From contig LUCM01000727.1 in NCBI GenBank assembly GCA_008360955.1, positions 213,461-277,460 of the forward strand: a stretch of 64,000 nucleotides of DNA, read 5' to 3'. The stretch's first letter is position 1, and every line of letters begins with the position of its first letter. The DNA comes from Fasciolopsis buskii (Eukaryota > Platyhelminthes > Trematoda > Plagiorchiida > Fasciolidae). The position numbers and the translations under genes are program-made. The notes beneath the pieces are model-generated. The model was not told the origin of the DNA. It was given only the letters and a program-made list of their open reading frames with translations, and did not search any database. Of the stretch, positions 27,957 to 40,734 are shown one piece after another.

Positions 27957-30900
27957 ATAAGTCCAAGCTTAGTGACGTATATGCACAGACTAGTACATAA
28001 TCAACAAACCTTGACACACTCATCTGCACACAGACACATACATTCACACAGAATCTGCTTGTTTTGACTTGGTCTATGGTAGCCTGTACTGAATGCAATT
28101 ACCGCTCTGTTATTCCAGTAGTAACTGTCAGCTAGAAGAGATACGAAAAGGAAGTCAGTTCGCATTCACCGAATTGTTTCATGTTCCCGTATTTTGTTTA
28201 TGGAGCCCAGGTTCAGCAGCATATTTTGTCCGTGTGCATCCCTAGAAGCAACTGGGTCAGTCAGTCTACTCTGTTTGCATGGTTTGGGCCATGGATGGGC
28301 GGGGTTGTGTTCGGCACTCAGAGTGGACAAGTGGCCATCTCTCAGACATCATCGACCCTCGGATTGTCCAATGATAACCACACGGTTCAGTAAAAATATA
28401 TCATGTCTGGGCCACCGAATGAATGGAACGACTGCCTCGGCAGACGAAAATCACTCATGAAGAGTGTGTGAATGCGAAGGACTAAGTTAGGACAAAAAAT
28501 TGAGCCACCAGTCTTCTCGAACATCGTGGATTTCAGGAATGCTGTTTCCTGAAAAATTCTTATTCACTTGATAAATGCCAATAGGATTAGGGAGACGCAA
28601 ATCATCGATGAACAAAGACTGCACTATTTTGTCCGTGGCAGGTATTTTGTCCAAATGTACGAAAGTAATCACTGTGCTCGGTTAACAAGTCATAACCGCC
28701 TAGATTTGTATTGAAACCCTATCTAGTTAACAGGCCGAGTTGATTAAGCTTAAACTCCAACAGAACACCTAATGTCCTCACTGCTGTTTGTTTCATCCCC
28801 ATAAACACCGTTAGCGACCGGAATCTATTTTAAGTGCATTATACAGGTGACCGAAATGAACACCGTATTATTTTAGCCATTTGTGAATTGAGCAACGGTA
28901 AAATATAATTTCCACTTAATCAGTCAGGTGTGGGTCCATTGAGGTGAAACGTTTGGTATCACCCAACGTGAAAGAGTTCAGCTGTACCACAGGTTATCCA
29001 ATGTACCTGAAAGAATAAATCATCGTACACCGTTTTCTCGACTTCTTGTTGATGTCCGATCAAGCAAAGAGTGATTAGGAAATCAGAGACCGACATTTGA
29101 GCTCGGTTTGTTGCTAGGCACAAAATGTCCATCCCATGTAAGATTTTGTTGTTCTGTGGTGTTACTCGATGTAACTCATTGACTTATCATCAAACTATGA
29201 TATGGGAAACAATCGTGACAGTCGCAAATCATGCCCGTTCGAAAATTTCCGTCATCACAATGGCTCTAGTCCAATCGTATTCCGTTTCTAATGTGAAGGA
29301 TAGTCTCTCGTGTTGGTCGGAAGGCCGATATGGTATTAAAACCCCGACTGAATAAGTTAGACAAAATCTTATTCATCAAACTAGGGCTTTACTTACTGAT
29401 ATGGTACCAGTAAATTTTTCTGCCCCGTTTACTAAAAAATGGTTCATATTTGAAACACAAATTTTAGAACTTGGGATCACAAACAGCCACGCAGACCACA
29501 ATGTAATGAAGGATATTGACAGCATAATTCAAACCGAACGACAGGACTTGTTTAAGGGGCCACCTCGGAATTGGTGAAAACGGATGCCCGTCTCCTGCAG
29601 TCAGCGTGCACATCTTTCCCTTGTTTGGGTAAACTAGGAAACAGCGATAAAAGTAGCTTCCAATTTCGGTTGTGTGCCTTGCTTTCTTGTACTTCACAAA
29701 CTACAAAAGTATTTCCCCCTTGCGAAACTTGGTTCATTTCGAACATTCTTGGCGACAAAACTAGGCTCACACCAGCAGACCTCGGTGAGGTTTGGAATCC
29801 AAAAACAGTTCTGGCAATACCACAGTAGGTCAGATGAACAAATATGCATCACAAGGCTCGAACAACAAAGGAAATCCGTGCTCATGCGCGCGTGAGAGAG
29901 GGCAAAATCTGGTGCACCTACGGTAGTGGTCGGGTCAACGGCGGGGAAGAGGCACTTCTGAAAGCGATTTCCGGTAAACTGGCTTGATTACATGCGCTCC
30001 TAAAAAGCATCGTTTGACAAGTGGCATATCTAGTCCTAGCTTGATCGATTGGGATCTGACTGTTATTCATTTTTGGTGCCGATTGTCAGCAAGTTTAGGT
30101 AGTTGAAACAAGCCGTTCATTTTATATGACAAAGCATTTTGTTAACATTCTTTATAATACAAATAATCAAAATGCGAGACTATAAAACTCGGTTTTTCGG
30201 AACAGTGTTTGCTCTAATGTAAACACGCACTATTCTTTATGCGTTAATTTTTGTTTTTTTTATTTCGTGATTTTTAGCAAGTAGTTCCTCGTGGCATTAC
30301 GTTTTCTCTCAGTTTATTTTTCATTTAGAAGCCAAGGCCACAATTCGCGTACTGAGTAAAATGGCACTGTCAATACAGTTCATTGATACTGTTAGTCCAG
30401 ATCAGTTCAGATCTGTTTGCTGTGTTGAGTCTTCATGAAACCAAAACAACGATACAAGGTGGCAGTAGGTTGCAGAAACTTTGAGCATCTGCAGTAGTGT
30501 ACGTAGTGTTTGCTTGGTTTTAGTGCTCCAATCTCTAATTTTTACAGCCCTAGGAATTTACTTTACCACGCAGAATTTCCGCCTCGGCCCGACAATGGTT
30601 TTGACTTTGTTTTCTTTCCCTAAACGAATATCCCATTGAAAAATGACAGCATCACACCAGAGACATCGAGTAAACGTGTCAAGTACCATTTGAATTGTCT
30701 AATCCCTGCGAGGAAGTTAGATAACAGACTGAGGGAAATTTGATTTTACAATTATTTTTTGTGAAAGTTTTCATGAATAACGTTTGCAATGATTTCTCCT
30801 CATTAAATGCTAACACGCTCGGTAATTAGGAGAGCTTAACGATATCTGCTTGGCTCATTACTTATCAGGTAGGTGAGATTCTGTGGAAACTCTACTGTCT

Positions 30901-33500
30901 GCGTCGACTCCTCAAATTCGTTGTAAGTCTTTTCATTTTATTCGTCTGGGTTCTTCATGGCATGTGCTTCGCAAATCTGTGGTTCGAATCTACGCGCATC
31001 CAAGTAGTAGCTAAGACTCACATCGAAAGACTTCTTTATTACCTTGATTTAAGGCAATTTTTAACACAAGGATTTCAGGTGATAAACTCTCATTCTTCAT
31101 TCAACTAAATTTCACAATTAGTCAGGTTACTAGCTTTCAATGCATTTACAGTCAATGAAATGAATAAACGGATCTGTGCTAAAAAGGGTTCTGCCAGTTT
31201 TCTAGGTTCTGTAGATAGAAAGGGCATATCTACCAAAGTTAAATTGCTTTCATTTTATGCGGAATATTACCCCTATAAAACTAGACCTTACGAATCGCAC
31301 CGCTGATGATCGACCACGGAATTTAGTAAGTTTCGTTTATCATCACCGTATGAATAACCCAGTAGAGTATCGCCGCAATTATTCCGGGTTTGCTTTCACC
31401 ATTTTCCAGTGTCAACCCCATTGGTGGGTTAAACTCTACGGCCACCGATTTTAAGATGAATTTGAGCGCTCATTTTCTCCACTGAGATCCGTCAAAGGCC
31501 GGAAGAAATTATAAAACCCGACGTATCCCACGGTCGAGAGTTACGGAATTTTAGAAATATTTATGGGAAGAGTAAAGCAAAACAACGTCCACTTTACTTA
31601 AATTTGCTTAAACGAAATAATATGATAAAAGGAAAAGAATTGGATGATAAAGGGATTACAACACAGTTTGACTGACCGGCCACGAGTACACATCATTATC
31701 TGGTAATTCCCTGAAGTTTTAAAATGTTTTAGCGCCACGAAATCTGCCTAATTCCATTTCGATTAGCTTTTATTTGGTTCAATGCAATTTCAGCTTAACC
31801 GCAACACACAGATGGTGAGTTTAAAATCAATATATTCCTATCTTGGTTATCAGACTATTGTTGTCGCCTTAAGTGTATTGATGAGTCCGCTTGATGGCCT
31901 AGCACGTGTGTACAAGGGTGCATTTCTACTAGTCCTATCTTTTTACAGTTGGAGGTCTTTGTCCATCGGGTATCTCGTAAACAACTTAGTCTTTAAAATG
32001 AATTCATTTATATTATTTTGTGTAAGTACTAGTCGAAAAACGTTTGTTGTCTGAAAGGACTGTTGGCAGGTTTGTGAAATCTCATGTAATTAACCTGGTT
32101 TAGAGATTGTCGGTCTCATTCATATCCTATCAAATAATTCGAAAAGACTAGGGTTCACAGCAAACGGTTCCATTAAGCCTAATTGGAATTGCCCAAACGG
32201 ACCATCGAAATTTAACGCTTCTGATCACTCGGCGAGTTCTGCTGGTTTGAACTATCCAAGTACAAATCAGCCGTAAAGCATACTAAGTGGTTTTGCTTTC
32301 GTTATGCAATTACAAATACACAAGTGAAGCCATGATCTCCCAGTAGTGCCTCCCCTGAATAAATACCCGAGTCTCATTGATCTGGGTACACAAGGTGCAA
32401 TGTAGCATATACACTTCTTGTAACTTCGGCTGGTTTCTTTCCGTGTCACATGAATGGCTGGATTCTGTCAGACAGGTGGACAGTTCGCTAATGGCGTGAT
32501 CACCCATTGACGTCAGGACATAATGTGCTGCTTAATTGGTGCGATCGGCTTCCATTTTTGTCAGAATGGATATAAAAATGTAGGCCTGTGGTAGTATATA
32601 ATTTCAGTTAAAAAAGATCGCCTTAAGGAAGACACATCCATTGAGTTACTGAAGTATCCAATATAGGGGTGGCCATGGCTGAAATACTATTGGCCCACGA
32701 AAGGGGTTTGAGACTAAGGATCCGCTTGCACGAGCAAGATGAAGAACGAATGCTTTCATCGGGAGTGGAAACCCCAGAGACAATCACGATGATGGGTGCG
32801 TGCAACTGAATGGTTGTCGTGAATAATCCACTGTGAAATACCATTCCAGAGGTTATCATAAGTCTAATTTAAAAAGCACCTCAAATTACATCTCAGGTAC
32901 ATCTTTTTGCTCTTCGGGTCGACGTGATCAGAATTCTTCCAAAGAGGCCGGACAGGGTGAAGCATTTTGAGGAGCACAGTAAATAGTTTATTCATTGACC
33001 TAGTGGCAGTTTCATTTCTTATCTTGTTTGGGTCTAATAAGTGACTGATTAATGGTGAACTATCGATCTCAAAACTTGAAGAATTTGTGTCTGTAACTGA
33101 TCCTGTAACAAAATGATCTCCCAATTGTTTGAATTTGCCTATATCACATTTTTATTGCAGTACACATTGCGCTGTTTTTCTGTCACTTTACTAACTGTAC
33201 GTTAGGTTAGCCATCTAACCGGTTTCGTGTATGTTGTCAACACTATTGGAAGCTAAATGCCGATTAGTTTTATCGGTACACTTGGGTGAGTTGAATGTCC
33301 CCTGTTTGACGAAGAACTCTGAATTCATTGCTGTCTAGTGACGGTAGTAAGTAAAATGAAAGGGGGAGGGTATGCTAAGGGGCTTAGAGACCGAAAAATG
33401 ATTTTGCCGACCATGCGTAAATGTGTCCACGTTGGATGGGTTTTATTCTCCCGCGTTGAAGACACACCACAAATAGATGCCGTAAAGGAAATACACGTTT

Positions 33501-33538
33501 GGGTGTGGGGTGGGGTGGGGTGGGGTGGGGTGGGGTGG
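33501..33538. repeat. (GGGGT)n minisatellite, G-quadruplex-prone
   Basis: About six consecutive ggggt units follow gggtgt on the plus strand. Four or more G4 runs separated by single T are a textbook potential G-quadruplex on this strand. The unit differs from the TTAGGG telomere repeat. Confidence 0.9.
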
Positions 33539-35952
33539 AATAAACACTTTGACCAGTCAGTTTCATTAGATGTGAGTTATTTTTGTCCTCAGTGAATACA
33601 ATAACGTACACACACTCACCGAGTTTTCGGCACGCCTAGATGAGAAGAAGGCTACCGTCGACAATATCAAGTGTTTAATAGTTTTCAAAAACGTGAATGG
33701 TGACACCGTAAGATGAATATGACAAACGGGGACGAACAAAACCGAATAAGTCAACCGATAGATAATAGCCAGAAATGCTAATTAGCCTAATCGCTACGGC
33801 CTACCGCAATGAGGTTGAAATTTTGATTAATAGTGTTCACTTAAATTTTAGTCCATTGCAAACACCACCTATGCAAAGCTGTTCCCCTTAGGCTTAGAAT
33901 GTCTTAACTACCGGGCGGGACTATTTAACCCGAGAAACCTAATTGTCTCATAGTAAAATGGCTGATGTGCGGAGATAGTCGCCGTTCCCGACAAATAATT
34001 TGATAAACAACTAAACGACTACGGTTGGTACGAAGATAAAATATGAACACAATGTCGGTTAGGTTGCATCAGTCCAACTTTCATCGCCCACAACTAGTGC
34101 GAAAGTGGCTGGCGGTTTATGCTCCAAAATGTTTGTACTTGAGTATGGGCTGAAAGATGTAAAAGTTTTTCTCGGCTAGGGGATGCCCGAATCTATGGGA
34201 TTGGATCGTACGATGCCACTTTGCACTCGGGAGTGTGGAAGCCCTTTTTTGATCTGGGTTAGCGGGTTCGATTAGTGCAGCGACGAATTCGCACGAAATT
34301 TCGTGCATCTCTTTGTGCACCATTCTTATTTTCTACCGAAGTCTAACAACAATACATCGGTCACCGTTTAAGACGCTTGACTCCAAAACTAACAGGTTTT
34401 TCCAAGATAAAATATGAAAAATAATATGGTTTACGAATTCATCATTGCCTTGTAGAGTAGCAGAAAGACAATAGGTTAAAGTGCGTCACTTGGATGTGCA
34501 CGCATTGCGTGAAATTTTGAACACTTTTTGACCACGGCAAATTTGTCTTAAAGTTTTGTGCAAAAAAAGAAGTTATATTCACCATATCAACGAAAACACG
34601 CCTTTCCTTTTTGGAAGCTGTTGTTCAGTACCAGGTTCCCTTTGAATTTGATTAACTTTTTCTTGGTGCAAACAAAACTCAAAGAAGAAAGTTGCTTTGT
34701 TTCGGACCGCTTACTGCGAACTTTTTCGACATCATCGTCAGATGGAAATTTTATCAGCCTGTATGCAGCAAAATAATGGATTTTGAAGGGTGCTTCCCAT
34801 TTGACAGGTGACAGACCAATGTAACAACCAAGAACGTTTTCCACTACCCATTACTCCTACGCCCCGAATGCAAGCTAGAACAACCATTTGGGTAGAATTC
34901 ATGTGACAAATTTCTGATTTTGTGATTTATAGATTGGTTCCGAAGTCCAAATGTTTCTGCTCGAAAAGTAAACAAATGATCCAGGAGAATGTTATCTTAT
35001 ACTAGTTCTTGTACTTCTTACCAATCCACAGTCTTCACATAATTTGCTATTTCGAGCTAAAGCTCAGTATAAGGTATAATGGAGTCATTATTTAGGCTCC
35101 TTTATTCATTTTGTGCAGCAATATATCATTTATCTTCCGTTTCTCAATGTCTCACTGGCAAACTAGAAATCCCAGTTGCCTCATCAATTTATTATTCACT
35201 ATTTTTCTTCTTTTGTTACACTGACCTTTGTGACGATGGACGAGTTTTGCTTCGCATAAGTGAACTCTTTTGAGCACATCTGGCTAGAAAACCTACTCTT
35301 TCGGTCAAATACTTGTAAGGGAACTGGATTTACAACGACGTCCACTATATTCGCTACGATTTCCGGGAAGAAACTACCGTGTAAATTAATGTTCATTTAT
35401 CAGACAAACCTGTCTCTCACGGTTAGTCACTTCAGAACAGTCAATGTTCTGTTTTTTGGTTCTCTCATTCGCAACAGTTACCCAATACTTAGATCCAACA
35501 ATGCACGCCACAAGAAATGGGAGCCAAAGTCCGTCTCTGTTAGTCCATTAGGACTTTTTGCATGTGGTCAAAACATTGAGTTATATAAATCATTTGTTGA
35601 ACCCATTTGTTTCTTTGACACTACCATTGGACTTCATCTGTTTGACTAGTGACTATCATTGAATTGCTGAACTCCCTGAGCATCAGAAGCACTTACTAGG
35701 TGTTTCAATCAGGCACTCTATTGCTTTTGTTTTTGCTCAATGTTCGCGAAACAGACCCATGGCTAGTGAAATGGCTGCTCATTATTCTAAGTAATGCATT
35801 ATGAGAACTTTGGTTTACTTCTGGCGGTTGGTGCGCTAGGATAATATACCGCCGGTATTTCTTTGGAAGGTATTATGAATATTCATGTGATTTGTATACT
35901 TACGATGTCGCTTATTTAGCCTTGATATTGCCATATAATACGTCTTCAACAG

Positions 35953-36107
35953 AAACCAAGTTCATTAGTGTTCCAAAGGGAGTAGATGTCTTGCTTAGGC
36001 CGTCAGTTGCTGAAATGATGTCAGAGCTTCGCACTAGCCCATATGATTTACTAGAAACATCGACCTTTCGGAGCTTCACCAAAAAGGTCAAAATATTGTC
36101 CATATAA
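35953..36107 (+). CDS. weak candidate for a 3'-terminal exon
   Basis: A pyrimidine-containing acceptor (tacgtcttcaacag) is followed by 50 codons open to TAA. The composition is protein-like (KFISVPKGVDVLLRPSVAEM, then MSELRTSPYDLLETSTF). AATAAA lies at 36246-36251. The opposite strand is equally open over this region, and no upstream exon or homology was found, so this could be chance. If real, it would be nested inside the inferred minus-strand Ig gene. Confidence 0.2.
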
Positions 36108-36245
36108 TGTTTTTATTTCACCTTGATGTTTGCTTTCAAATTAGCACTTCTAATTCATAATGGTACTTCAATGCTTGTTTTCAGTCTTATTGACTTTAAT
36201 TATGCATTACGTTGTTTTGGTTCTGGCTTCAGTTTTGCGAAACCT

Positions 36246-36251
36246 AATAAA
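36246..36251 (+). promoter_or_regulatory. AATAAA hexamer, possible poly(A) signal
   Basis: Canonical hexamer about 140 bases after the TAA of the weak plus-strand exon candidate. It is meaningful only if that exon is real, since AATAAA is frequent in AT-rich DNA. Confidence 0.2.
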
Positions 36252-37646
36252 AGTCCAAGAACAGCCAAAAGACCATGATTCCGAAGAGCTTCAGGGGAGA
36301 GGAGCTCTGTTGACTGCTAATTTTAGCCAAACCATCTAAGGTATCTATTCACTATGCAGGAGAATCTAGGTGATCCCAACCGGTAATCTATCTTGACCTG
36401 TTCGAGACAGTCCAACGGTTAGGCCTTTCGTACACTTCCTCTAGGAGAAGCGTTGATCACAATGACCCAACTTCAAGCTAATATCTTTAGGTTTCAAAAG
36501 GATCAAGATAGGAATGTACGGTTGTGCAAAAGTGATCCTTCGTTTTTGTATGCACCAGCGTGAGGTGGTTGATCTCTCTTCCCTATCTTTAAGTACGCAT
36601 GCATTTACATTACACATACATGTATATCCGTTTTATTTGATGTTGTGCTATAGCAGTGGTTGGTTTCCATATACAGGGTGTTTATTAGTAGATGATCCAG
36701 ATAAGTCTTCAACTGAATAAAATAAATACTGGATGTGATATCAGGGATGCAGCGAATGATATAATCTTCTATGCTATGTTTGATTGAACAAACACTAGAT
36801 TGTACAGACCAGTTTTCTTAAATCTAAGATTACGCAAAATTTCGAAGGGTCGTTTGTACATCGATTTATTTTTGAAGGGATGTGTTGGAGTCGACTGGAT
36901 ATTTCTTCAGTTGCGGTTTTATAGGGTCCACTGTGACAGCTGTTGGCCAACGAGGTTTGTTTGGAAAGCCAAAAAAACTGACAAAAATTGATTTAATTTT
37001 CACCCCTTCTACCCGATTTGCGACAGGTGAAGGTAATAATTTTCGACAAGAGGAATTTCGGATAACTGCCACTTATAGGAAAGCCTTTAATTTTATCTCT
37101 ATTCCTAATAGCGGTCTTGTACTTCGGTTGAAACCCGGTTCACGGTTGCTTTAATGGACACTGTCGATTTGGGGACGGTTTCATGGTGTATCACATAGTT
37201 AACCACAGATGTACTTTTGATTGTTCAAATTAAGTAAATTTGCCAGCTGACAACAGAATATTAGACCGGGTCAACCTGTGTAGCAAATTAGGTTTCGTTT
37301 TTCAACCAAACCATTAATCATTTAGCAGAAGCTCATAGGACAACGCTGAAATAGGGCGACTTATGTTTGGTAGAAGTAAAATTAATTTGTTGCCATCACG
37401 GGTAGGAGTCGCGGTTTGGGCTCGGTTGGCATGAGACTGTTTGTTGCTAGTGTACGGACTAAATTAAAAATAAAATATCTTCAGGTTTCTCCGTGAGGAA
37501 CTACTCTTAATTGCGAGACCACGAAATAATCAGGTTATAACTAGGCTGGTGAGTAATGCAGCTTTTAGTTAAACTTATTTTCATCACACTGAAACAACAT
37601 TTCATATATAAAACTTTTGAGTAAATCATCGAATGGTGATGCTCAC

Positions 37647-37833
37647 CTTGATGTCTGAATAATGCCTTGTTTGACTCCGAATTTCCAGGGAGTCTTAATC
37701 TCTACATCGTTGAAGAACCATGAAATCAGTGGTGTCGGTCGACCGCGTACTTGACAACTCAGCAATAAGTCATTGCCTTCATCCACCCTCAGTTGGTCTG
37801 CGTGATAAAGTGGCCGCATTTGGAGAGGGTATG
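37647..37833 (-). CDS. Ig (I-set) domain exon, N-terminal half
   Basis: The minus-strand translation has the first half of an immunoglobulin domain. A leader (YPLQMRPLYHADQ) precedes the B strand with its cysteine (LRVDEGNDLLLSCQV). Next come RGRPTPLISWFFNDVEI, with the G-x-P-x-P turn and C-strand Trp typical of I-set domains, and then a D-strand region (WKFGVKQGIIQTS). The acceptor ttccaattcacag ends at 37834, and the donor is AAG/GTGAGC (rc of 37641-37646), giving a 187-base exon with two bases of a split codon at each end. The F/G strands with the second cysteine must lie in the next exon, which I did not locate. The other Ig half-exon at 15421-15607 has the complementary content and the same length, but its phase 0 start does not fit this phase 2 end, so they are probably different domains. 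The protein could be an adhesion molecule, a matrix protein or a muscle Ig giant. Confidence 0.85.
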
Positions 37834-38119
37834 CTGTGAATTGGAACAAAATGGTTTCAAAAATTGCTCGTCAAATACAAAACAGATATTCAAAAGATAA
37901 ATAGTGTCCGAGTAAATAAAAGCTTCTGGGAATGTGGTCAGTTCATTTTCCGCCAGTGATACTTAAAAGACATTCAAACTTAAAATAAAGTGATATTAAT
38001 GAAAATTCTAATAGTTTCATGGTTACAGTTTATTTCAATCGGTATAATTTCTAGATAATTGTGCTAGAGGAGTTTTATTGCGTTAGAGGTAGACAATGAG
38101 ATGCCTAATTAAGCAAACA

Positions 38120-38395
38120 ATCAGATAAACCGACATAGGAAGAGACGTAGATGGATACGCAGATAGTTAGAAACGAGTGGATACGTAGATGGATAGAAAC
38201 GGGTGAGTAAATAGAGAGATAATAACGAGTGGGCAGATAGATAGATAGGTAGGTAGGTAGGTAGATAGCAGACAGAACCGAGTAGACAGATACATAAATA
38301 CATGAATGGATCGAACGTTTTATCGATGACATCCGGTACATATATAGGTACAGATAGTTGAATAGAAACGAGGGTCTAGATAGGTACATAAACAG
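38120..38395. repeat. degenerate GATA/TAGA-rich minisatellite
   Basis: Imperfect gata, tagg and taga tetramers occur throughout, with a clean aggt run at 38246-38261. Longer units resembling acgagtggatacgtagatgg recur near 38172, 38225 and 38276 with variations. The long minus-strand open frames here (Tyr/Leu/Ser-rich) are products of the repeat, not genes. Confidence 0.75.
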
Positions 38396-40673
38396 TTAAA
38401 TAGACGTTGGTTCAGACAGCATTAATTTCGTGTACATTTATCGGAGATCGTCTTTTTTGTGAGATGTGACTCATGGCTTCTCCAGTGATTTTAATGAGCC
38501 TCCTGAGAATGAAATTTAACTCCAGTCAAATCGTTTTTTCATTTGGAAACTCTTCATAAGGATACTGAATCTAGTAATCTGATTATCACAGCTAAGGTGG
38601 ACGTCGGTTAAACTTGTCTATCATGCTCTTAAGCGCATCTACAGCGTTAAAAATAAGAAACATCGCAGTAAAGTTAGTGCTGGCTCATTTCCTGACGTAG
38701 CTGCTTGTAAACAAAGACATTTTCATTCCTACCCTCCCAAAAACAGTCAGATGATTATGGTTACAATATTCACTTATACAACTAACATTCAGGTTTTCGT
38801 TGGCTAGTCAGACGTAATGGATTTGACGTAGCCATAAATAGGTCACAGTGTTGTGAAACTGTGCAGTGTCTACCCAGTGAAAATGGTAACAATTTATTTA
38901 TTGGAAGTATTGGAGTTTCTCGACTAGCAGTGTCCATATGATTTCTGCTTCCGTTTGCCTACGCCCAAGCTATTCTCCCTCTTGATAAAGTGACATCATA
39001 AAATTCATTTTTAACTGTGGCATAAAGCTGATCAACTTTAGATCGATCACAGAAATGAACCGATTCAGACTCATCTTGATCAGGGCATCTTTCTCTTCTC
39101 TGCTGATTACAAACACTTCGTTGAGAGCTTTACTGAATTTTTATATGCAAGCAATAACATACAACACAGTCTAGAAGTGTTAACAAACGATGGCGACATT
39201 CAGCGATCCATCTGTGCCATTTTTTATGATACATCGGGATCACATCTAAACAGTTAGAAACTGCCATTCTGCTAGTCTATTCTGATCTCGTTAATATTAA
39301 CCATTCTGCGTGATCCACCTTAACGCGTTTACCCTTACACAATGTAAGGTGCAATGATTATTCCTGTGGTAACCTATCGTCCACCAGAAGATCCATGCTC
39401 GTCATGTCCTTTTGGTCAATTCCGGATCTTTCACTCAAAGGTCCCAGAAATTTTGACATAAATAGGAAATAATGTGGGAAACGGCACAATGCATTCATTT
39501 AAGTCGTCAAAATTCTCCTGGTGTTTATCTTCTCAGTCGACTTTCATTGGGAAAACATAGGCAAGAACCCTAAGAGTGTATCAAAAATCGTCCCGTAAAG
39601 AATTACTGGTAAATTAAGTTTGACATTTTACACGGTTTTCGGACTGAGAAGTCAGAAGTACTGAACAGGTGATTTTAATCCTATTGCTGTTAAACCCACA
39701 AATTACACTGCATAAAAATATGCATAGAATTTTGATGCATCTTGTCCGGATTTGGTGCTGGTGGGATGCGCAGTCCCTGGTAACACCCAAGTAAGAATCA
39801 TCCAGAAAGCAAACGATCAACCAAAAATTTTGAAAGGAGTATAGTTCCCCCTATTTATTGTTAAAAAACTTTGCCCTCTGAATAGTCATTATCATCACGG
39901 CGACGTTTGTGCTGACCGCCAGTATCATTTCTTCAAAGTTCTATAAAATCGTCGGTAGTGGTTTGGGCGCCGCTCAGAACGACAAAGTTGACAATGGAAC
40001 TTCAATCACATATCTCACGCATTTCCTCGTTTTTTGTATCTGAGCAAGGGTAGGAATTGCGCAACGCATTGCTGCACTATAAGTTAACCTCTAAAACGAT
40101 ATTGCACAATAGCTGAATCGCTTGTTGACTCCTGAAAATAAACTAATAGACCACGTCGACAATTTGAAGTTAACCTGGATAGGCTTGATGAAACAGAAAG
40201 ACTGAAGTGTTGACGACAAATCACGCAATGAAAGCCTTGACAGTTACACAACGAATCGACTCACTTGTTAACAAGTACACGAGCACACCTTCAGGTGCAT
40301 ATCGACAATGCAAACTAAAACTAAATTGGTTCGTAATTTTTTTCCCACCCTGCATTTTCGTGGGTGGATATTTCAATGTTTCTAACCGCCGATATATTGA
40401 GTTAATTTCATAAATCGTACGAGTGAAGAGTTCAAAACTTTGTCGACGTAGTATTTTTCTTTACATTTATCTGCAACGCACATCATTAGTGATTCCGATT
40501 ACGCTTAAATACTTTGTGGTATGACAAACAAGATGAATATTTACTGGAAAACACAACTTTATCAGAAGTGCTTTCTTTAGACGTCGCTTCATTACCTTTT
40601 CCCAAATCCGGAACAAAGCAAGGTTGTGAGAGCAAACGCATGTGAAGCATTTGCGGAATACCCGTATTTCTAC

Positions 40674-40734
40674 CTGCGCCAATCCATTCGACCCCAGATA
40701 TGTACAACGCATCGTGTATGGTTCCAGTTTGTCA
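40674..40734 (-). CDS. weak candidate exon, Ig or FN3 F-strand-like
   Basis: A very good minus-strand acceptor (acagtttttctcaactgacag) is followed by 20 codons (DKLEPYTMRCTYLGSNGLAQ) and a donor CAG/GTAGAA. The residues resemble the end of an Ig or fibronectin III domain (L-x-P-Y-T, Cys, then N-G), but the Y-x-C spacing is not canonical. A second frame is also open, and its phase does not fit directly onto the Ig exon at 37647-37833. It is recorded because it lies just upstream of that exon on the same strand. Confidence 0.2.

Larger units (their letters stand above)
27659..37646. other. long intron-like stretch, no firm gene
   Basis: The stretch contains a GTT microsatellite, a GGGGT minisatellite, and two G+C-richer blocks with several overlapping open frames (28180-28460 and 29540-29900) but no recognised homology. 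A weak plus-strand terminal-exon candidate at 35953-36107 is listed separately. No RNA gene was recognised. A GGTTCGAATCT box near 30981 has no tRNA fold around it. Confidence 0.4.

Noticed and set aside
30978..30995. GGTTCGAATCT, similar to a tRNA B box
   Set aside because: No A box, acceptor stem or cloverleaf can be drawn around it.
35260..35649. 129-codon plus-strand frame
   Set aside because: Length within chance expectation, with no motif or splice support.
38105..38389. Tyr/Ser/Leu-rich minus-strand reading frames up to 94 codons
   Set aside because: They are translations of the GATA-type repeat.
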